DNA from: Deltaproteobacteria bacterium
GTDB lineage: Bacteria > UBA10199 > JADFYH01
Length of the DNA: 51,340 nt
Reading direction: 5' to 3'
NCBI GenBank assembly: GCA_015233135.1
Contig: JADFYH010000021.1
Location: 1-51,340 of the forward strand
Below are positions 45,903 to 51,340 of this stretch, in pieces. Made by a program: the position numbers and the translations under genes. How positions within the stretch are numbered: position 1 is the stretch's first letter; each line of letters begins with the position of its first letter. The notes under the pieces are model-generated. The model saw only the letters and a list, made by a program, of their open reading frames with translations, was not told the origin of the DNA and made no database searches.

Positions 45903-48900
45903 ATGAGACTTTTTATACGACCTTACCCATTGAACTTCATCCTCTGTTTTTTTCTCATTTTATTTGCAGGATGTTCCAATACAAATCCACCGGATCCGGT
46001 AGGGCCAAGTACTGGAATTGCAGTTTCACCCAGTGAGAGTCCCACTTCTCAGATCGTTCCTCATACGGAGCCCTGGATTCCTTTACACGGAACCTGGGTC
46101 AATCAAAACGGTATTCAGGTTTGCCTAAACTGCCACAAAATCTCTTCAACCGATGTCGAAAGAGCTCCTACCTGCTTTTCTTGTCATCCCTTCCCCCACA
46201 CGGAGGGGTGGGTTCAAAAAGAAAATCATGGGGCCTATGCCCTGGCACAGGGACAAAACGTTTGCACTCTATGTCACGGCGATGACTTCAAGGGAGGAAT
46301 TTCAGAAATCTCTTGCAACACCTGTCATACAATTTTTCCACACACGGCCTCTTGGGCAGACCCTGGTGAACATGGCAATGTTGCGAAGGGAGATGGGAAG
46401 AACCTCTGTAAAGGTTGTCATGGCGATGATTTTAACACAATGCTTTCGGGGAAATCCTGTAAATCTTGCCACAACAATGTATATCCTCACCCAACGGATT
46501 GGAGAAATAAGGAAAATCATGGGCAATGGGTTGCAACCAATGGAAGTGCAAGCTGCGCTACACAATGTCATGGGACGGATCTGAGTGGTGGGCTTTCTGG
46601 AGTGGCCTGTAGGTCTTGTCATAATGGAATCTATCCCCATGCAGCTGGGTGGCAGGATAATCATGGTGCAACGGCTAATCGTTTAGGAAAAGCTGCCTGC
46701 CAAGACTGCCATGGCAGTGACTTTAAGCAGATGCTCGCTGGAAAAAATTGTTTTTCGTGCCATGCCGATTATCCACATCCGGAGAGTACCACCTGGATCC
46801 CTTTCCAGGGAGGTCACGGAGAGAGGGTCAAAACCAATGGATCTACGGATGCCTGCAAACTTTGCCATGGAACTGATCTGAAGACAGTAAAGCCGGACGG
46901 CAGGAACTGTTTCAGCTGTCATGCTTCCTATCCCCATCAGATAGTCTCTTCCACCTGGAATACCTTTGATGGACATGCTCGTTATGTTCTGGAAACGGCT
47001 CATGGTTCCAAAGAAGAATGTAAAAACTGCCATGGGACTGATCTTCGGGGGGGTAATCGAGGAAACCCCACCTGCTTTAATTCGGCCTGTCACGCCTCCT
47101 ACCCACACCTGGACGGCTGGCTAAGACCAGTGGGGCAAACCCAGGAGCATGCTGTCTATGCTCATTCTAATGGCACTACCAGCTGTGCCACAGCCCATTG
47201 TCATGGAGTGGGGCTTGTTTCGGTTGCTGGCGTTACCTACGGATTGAGTTGCACCGGTTGCCATCAGAGCTACCCCCATATCCCCGATTGGGCCTTGGGG
47301 ACCAATCATGGCCGACAGGCCTTGGTAGATACAAACATCACTGGTTGTAAGGCCTGTCATGGCGATGCCTTGGACCGGAGAACCAGCACAACCTTAGTCG
47401 GTCACGGTGCCTGTGCGGAATGTCATCCAAGCTATACCAGACACCGGAGTGCGCTCCTGGTAGCCGCTACCGATAACCATTGGGCTAGAGGAACAGAACA
47501 TGGGACTTATGTTCTAGACCCCTCCCGGGATCGAGTGACCACACTCACTGAGTGTCAGAAATGCCATGGTTCAGATTATCGGGGTGGACTCTCGGGACAA
47601 AGCTGTAAAGACTCAAGCTGTCATGAGACCTATCCTCATCTTGCGGGATGGGCCCCTAGCAGCGATGGTCATGCCTCAGATCACGGCCCTCAAGCGGCTG
47701 CTAATTTTAATGCCTGTCGAGCCTGTCATGGAGCCGATTTGAATATTGCCCCCGTAACTGGGCATGGCTCTTGTTCTGCTGCCTCCTGTCATCCCAGCTA
47801 TGCTCAACACCGTTCAGATGGAATCTTTCGGGAAGCTTGGCGTACCTTTGACGGGCATGGGGCTTTCCTCATGGGGCCACTAGGCTCTACTCCTCCACCG
47901 ATCAGTACTCGTTACAATGAATGCAAAACCTGTCACGGAAGTGATTTGAGCAGAAATATCAACGATCGAAATTGCAATTCCTGTCATCAAAACTATCCTC
48001 ATCCAGCAGGCTGGGCAGACCCAAGCAATCATGGCCATTTTGTGAGAGAAAATGGTTCCACCTCCTGTGCTCAAGCTCAATGTCATGGCACCGGCCTTAT
48101 TCCCACCACAGAAACTCGTGGGACGAATTGTGCCAGCTCAGGTTGCCATACCGATTTTCCGCATCTGGCCGGCTGGGGCCCGTCAACTGATGGAAGCACT
48201 TCACGTCATGGAACCGTTGCAATTTCTGGAACCGAGATTGAGGCTTGCAAGGCCTGCCATGGGGCGGATCTCTCCAATGAAATGGTCGCTAGTGCCGACC
48301 CTCGGGGAAGAGGATCTTGTGTAGATTGCCATGCCGTTTATTCCCAACACGGAAGGGTGCGGGGTGTTTCCACCTGGACCGGGCCCGGAGCTGGATCTCA
48401 TGGCCCCTACATTCGCGGGGCAAGTGGGGAATTCACCAAGGCTCAAAGAAATGCCAAACTCCTCGAATGTAAAACCTGTCATGGCGCAAACTTTGATGCC
48501 CCTATTCCCAGCGGAAACTGTAGGGGATGTCATGTCAGCTATCCTCACCAGGACAGCACGGCAGGGCGATGGATTGCGGGTGCTGTTCATGGAGCAGCCG
48601 CCATTTCAGACCTCAATAATTGCAAGACCTGTCATGGTGCCGGCTTGAACAATGTCATGATTACAGACACTGCAGCGGCAAGTACAGGATCCTGTGTCAG
48701 CTGTCACTCCAGCTACGCCCAACATCGCCGATCTACAGAAACTCCTACAACTCCTTCACTATGGCCTACTACAGGGCATGGGCAGTATGTTTTGGGTCCC
48801 GTCGGGGCAAGAAATAGCGAAGCTGTAAAGGCCACTAAGCTGACCGAATGCCAGACTTGTCACGGCGCCGATTATTCAGGTGGCATTTCGGGAACAGCTT

Positions 48901-51149
48901 GCAGGTCGTGTCATGAGAGTTATCCACAAAGACACATTCCCGGAGCTACCTGGGGGACCTATGCAGGGCACGGAGCCTCTCTCATGGGCGCTCCTGGAAG
49001 TACCCCTGCGCCAGTCGGTACGCGTTATAACGACTGTAAACTTTGCCACGGAAATGATTTGAGAACGGATGTGGGTAGCAGTGGAACCAGCGGAACGACT
49101 TGCTATAGCTGTCATCAAAACTATCCTCACCTCGATCTTGATGCCTGGAGAACTGGTCAGCATGGCAGTGTTGTTCGTAGCAGCGGAACACGCAGTTGTG
49201 CGGAGGCAGAATGTCACGGAACTGGTCTTATTCCCACCACGGGAGTAACCCGTGGACCAAGCTGCAGCCAGACTGGATGTCACAGCAATTTTCCACATAC
49301 AACGGGCTGGTATCCGGTCACAGGGTCGAGCACGATTTCAACACACGGAACCACCGCCATCTCCGATATCGATTCTTGCAAACGCTGCCACGGTGCCGAT
49401 CTGGGGAATGTCCTCAGTAGCACAGGCACCGGTGGGCATTCTTGCAACAATTGCCACAGCACCTACTCCAGACACGCTCGGGTGGCTGGTTCAACTACTC
49501 CTCTCTGGAGAGATGCTCATGGGGCTTATATCAACGGGGCAAGTCGAGAGTTCACGAGGGCTCAGAGGGATACCAATCTCCTTGAATGCAAAACCTGTCA
49601 TGGAGAACACTTCGATGCCATTCCAAGCGCAAACTGCAGCAGGAGCTGCCATTCCAGCTATCCTCACCAGGATGGTACCGCTGGGCGATGGATTACGGGT
49701 GCCGCTCATGGCGCAGCGGCTATTTCAGATATCAATAATTGCAAGACCTGCCATGGTGCGGGGTTGAACAATGTCATGATTAGCGATCCTACGGCCACAA
49801 GCACGGGGGCTTGCACTAGTTGTCATGCCAGCTATGCCCGGCATCCACGCGCTACAGGCAGTTCCTCAACCTGGTCTAGTACAGAACATGGACAATATAT
49901 TTTGGGGCCAGTGGGGGCAAGATATTCAGCCGCGGACAGGGCTGCCAAGTTGACCGAATGCCAGGCCTGCCATGGAAGCGATTATTCGGGAGGTCTCGCT
50001 GGGGTAGCCTGCCGAACTTGCCATGAAAGTTATCCACAAAAGCATGCACAGAGCGGTTGGGGAACCTATAATGACAGCGGAAATGGACATGGGAACCATG
50101 TCTTGGTTAATTTAGACAATGTGAAAGCCTCTTGTAAACTATGCCATGGAACTGATCTGCGTGGAGGAAATTCCGGGGTTGATTGCAGCAACAGCGGATG
50201 TCACGCCAATTACCCTCATGGTGACCCCGCCAGCGCTAGAAGTCTCAGCGATGAACCCATTACCAGTGCGTGGATTTCTACAGGACATGGCCCTGCTTCA
50301 CTGGTAGGCGCCTCTACTTTTAGTGGGCCTACTGCCAGAGTAAATAATTGCGGCAGTGCGAATTGCCATGGGCCAACGTTGTCTGGAAGAGTGGTCACTG
50401 CAGCGGATGGCACGAGGATAGAAGTGTATACCTGTACACTCTGTCACACAGAATTCCCTCATGAAACCAACCCCGCTTGGTTGAGACCAGGACGAACGTC
50501 CCCAGGAGAACCCAAAAACCATGCCCTGAAAATGATTGAAGAATCGAGGGTTGGAGGCAATTGCTACGGATGCCATGGAAGCAGTTATGAGCGAAGACTT
50601 GGTGGAATCGCCTGCACCGATTGCCATACCAGCGGTGTCACACACACGGCTTCCTGGTGGGTTTCCGGGCCGACCACTCCTTTCCCTGCCTCTCCAGAAC
50701 ACGGGAACTATTTACATTCTGTTTCCTTCACCTCTGCAACTTCAGCGACCCAAAATTGTAAAGATTGCCATGGTCATGTCTCCCCCATCAATGATGTTGC
50801 CGTTGATTTTTTACCAACTGATATCAGAAGCAGTTTGGAAACCCGCTCTGATTGTTATCGTTGCCACTGGGCCTATCCCCACAAGAGTTTTTTTGCTCGC
50901 AGCCCCTTGAGTAGAGCCTACGATTGGTCTTTGGGGCATGCCTTCTACGTAACCGATAGTCCTCTTTTTGTCGATGAAACGGGCGCGCGTCCCAGTCCTA
51001 CAGATCCTACCGACTTTTGGACAGTTATGTGGGCTTCTAATTTCTCTAACGCCCGACGAGTAACCTGTGAACAGGGAGGGGGCTGTCATTCCTCCAGAAG
51101 AACAAGCACCACCATGTGCTCGACGGCTTGTCATCCTGTTGGGCGATAA
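45903..51149 (+). CDS. Giant multihaem c-type cytochrome lipoprotein, about 56 haem motifs
   Basis: A protein of 1,748 residues from the ATG at 45903 (a TTG at 45861 is also in frame). It has a lipoprotein signal (FILCFFLILFAGC). I count 42 CxxCH motifs plus 14 spaced variants: three Cx3CH, ten Cx4CH (such as CFNSACH and CSQTGCH) and one Cx5CH. Haems occur in pairs, typically CKxCHGxDL then CxxCHxxYPH, every 40-50 residues, with a conserved YPHxxxW. Two consecutive blocks of about 370 residues (47838-48950 and 48951-50057) repeat with 12 motifs each. Such proteins carry electrons across or outside the envelope. There is no barrel or porin gene in the window, and no membrane helix beyond the signal. 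Nothing else is seen after the stop (51150-51340). Confidence 0.93.
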   Translation: MRLFIRPYPLNFILCFFLILFAGCSNTNPPDPVGPSTGIAVSPSESPTSQIVPHTEPWIPLHGTWVNQNGIQVCLNCHKISSTDVERAPTCFSCHPFPHTEGWVQKENHGAYALAQGQNVCTLCHGDDFKGGISEISCNTCHTIFPHTASWADPGEHGNVAKGDGKNLCKGCHGDDFNTMLSGKSCKSCHNNVYPHPTDWRNKENHGQWVATNGSASCATQCHGTDLSGGLSGVACRSCHNGIYPHAAGWQDNHGATANRLGKAACQDCHGSDFKQMLAGKNCFSCHADYPHPESTTWIPFQGGHGERVKTNGSTDACKLCHGTDLKTVKPDGRNCFSCHASYPHQIVSSTWNTFDGHARYVLETAHGSKEECKNCHGTDLRGGNRGNPTCFNSACHASYPHLDGWLRPVGQTQEHAVYAHSNGTTSCATAHCHGVGLVSVAGVTYGLSCTGCHQSYPHIPDWALGTNHGRQALVDTNITGCKACHGDALDRRTSTTLVGHGACAECHPSYTRHRSALLVAATDNHWARGTEHGTYVLDPSRDRVTTLTECQKCHGSDYRGGLSGQSCKDSSCHETYPHLAGWAPSSDGHASDHGPQAAANFNACRACHGADLNIAPVTGHGSCSAASCHPSYAQHRSDGIFREAWRTFDGHGAFLMGPLGSTPPPISTRYNECKTCHGSDLSRNINDRNCNSCHQNYPHPAGWADPSNHGHFVRENGSTSCAQAQCHGTGLIPTTETRGTNCASSGCHTDFPHLAGWGPSTDGSTSRHGTVAISGTEIEACKACHGADLSNEMVASADPRGRGSCVDCHAVYSQHGRVRGVSTWTGPGAGSHGPYIRGASGEFTKAQRNAKLLECKTCHGANFDAPIPSGNCRGCHVSYPHQDSTAGRWIAGAVHGAAAISDLNNCKTCHGAGLNNVMITDTAAASTGSCVSCHSSYAQHRRSTETPTTPSLWPTTGHGQYVLGPVGARNSEAVKATKLTECQTCHGADYSGGISGTACRSCHESYPQRHIPGATWGTYAGHGASLMGAPGSTPAPVGTRYNDCKLCHGNDLRTDVGSSGTSGTTCYSCHQNYPHLDLDAWRTGQHGSVVRSSGTRSCAEAECHGTGLIPTTGVTRGPSCSQTGCHSNFPHTTGWYPVTGSSTISTHGTTAISDIDSCKRCHGADLGNVLSSTGTGGHSCNNCHSTYSRHARVAGSTTPLWRDAHGAYINGASREFTRAQRDTNLLECKTCHGEHFDAIPSANCSRSCHSSYPHQDGTAGRWITGAAHGAAAISDINNCKTCHGAGLNNVMISDPTATSTGACTSCHASYARHPRATGSSSTWSSTEHGQYILGPVGARYSAADRAAKLTECQACHGSDYSGGLAGVACRTCHESYPQKHAQSGWGTYNDSGNGHGNHVLVNLDNVKASCKLCHGTDLRGGNSGVDCSNSGCHANYPHGDPASARSLSDEPITSAWISTGHGPASLVGASTFSGPTARVNNCGSANCHGPTLSGRVVTAADGTRIEVYTCTLCHTEFPHETNPAWLRPGRTSPGEPKNHALKMIEESRVGGNCYGCHGSSYERRLGGIACTDCHTSGVTHTASWWVSGPTTPFPASPEHGNYLHSVSFTSATSATQNCKDCHGHVSPINDVAVDFLPTDIRSSLETRSDCYRCHWAYPHKSFFARSPLSRAYDWSLGHAFYVTDSPLFVDETGARPSPTDPTDFWTVMWASNFSNARRVTCEQGGGCHSSRRTSTTMCSTACHPVGR
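47838..50057 (+). repeat. Two 1.1-kb super-repeats inside the cytochrome gene
   Basis: Copy 1 47838-48950 and copy 2 48951-50057, each opening with W-x-T(F/Y)xGHGAxLMG and closing with CRxCHESYPQ(R/K)H. Both contain GTGLIPTT, GAxxEFTxAQR, GAAAISD(L/I)NNCKTCHGAG and LNNVMI. DNA identity is high in places (48616-48662 against 49735-49780), so the duplication is fairly recent. A partial third copy begins at 50058. Confidence 0.85.
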
Positions 51150-51340
51150 GTTTTGAATTGATTGTCAGCAGAAATGAGGGCTTAAAATCAGCTCACCGAC
51201 TTTAAATGTGAGACTCCCGACTTCCGCACTAGCGGTTACAGATTCTTTAAAAAACAATAGCTTATAAAAATAAGGGGGCACTACATTTTTCTTTTTTATA
51301 CGGTCAGTAAAGTGGCCTTTTGTTTTCGGACTAATCCAAA

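Noticed and set aside
46130-50900. Regular repeats as CRISPR or satellite DNA
   Set aside because: The periodicity comes from haem motifs in a single long reading frame.

Overview
The window comes from a Gram-negative bacterium of medium GC content. Outer-membrane-type proteins, lipoproteins and the gene order rpsB-tsf-pyrH-frr-uppS-cdsA-dxr suggest a deltaproteobacterium-like or Bdellovibrionota-like lineage. That placement is inference; there is no rRNA gene here to test it, and I saw no tRNA gene.

Layout. (1) 1-4532: a terminator from an upstream gene, then a large SF2-helicase-like protein that ends in two copies of the RNA polymerase alpha-subunit C-terminal domain; its 5' end is split by a frameshift at G and C homopolymers. 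(2) 4623-7112, minus strand: an FAD-dependent oxidoreductase whose C-terminus is scrambled by a 20-bp tandem duplication, a SAM methyltransferase with an apparently damaged 5' end, and a secreted TPR protein. (3) 7266-13225: the conserved translation/isoprenoid/phospholipid block. (4) 13306-18395: Ste24-like protease, CBS protein, secreted Tudor-knot protein, ABC-F ATPase, and an AAA/DUF4143 ATPase with a direct repeat over its start codon. (5) 18599-28372: one giant reading frame of about 3,257 codons cut by a single in-frame TGA; its N-terminal layout matches the helicase/alpha-CTD protein of region 1, so the two look like members of one unusual family. (6) 28367-29491: a deoxyhypusine-synthase-family enzyme and a small coiled-coil ORF. 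(7) 29625-44767: a Pel exopolysaccharide locus, with a hybrid sensor kinase and response regulator, then pelA, pelB, a second receiver, pelD, pelE, a HEAT-repeat gene, pelF and pelG. (8) 44848-51149: a two-domain lipoprotein and a very large multihaem cytochrome c lipoprotein with about 56 haem-binding motifs.

How the parts work together. The Pel locus is a complete-looking export system: PelF polymerises, PelD/PelE/PelG form the inner-membrane c-di-GMP-gated complex, PelA modifies in the periplasm, and PelB is the TPR scaffold plus outer-membrane barrel. No PelC is recognisable, and PelA lacks the hydrolase domain of the Pseudomonas protein. A two-component kinase and two stand-alone receivers are built into the locus, so control by phosphorelay as well as c-di-GMP is likely. 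The cytochrome and its neighbour lipoprotein suggest electron transfer at or outside the cell envelope.

A recurring theme is short palindromic (REP-like) DNA. It sits between genes and also inside two genes, where it is translated in frame at the same linker of two paralogues. A separate 204-bp hairpin element with an 8-bp target duplication lies between pelF and pelG. Several genes carry small lesions (homopolymer frameshift, 20-bp duplication, nonsense codon), which could be real decay, phase variation or partly sequence error.
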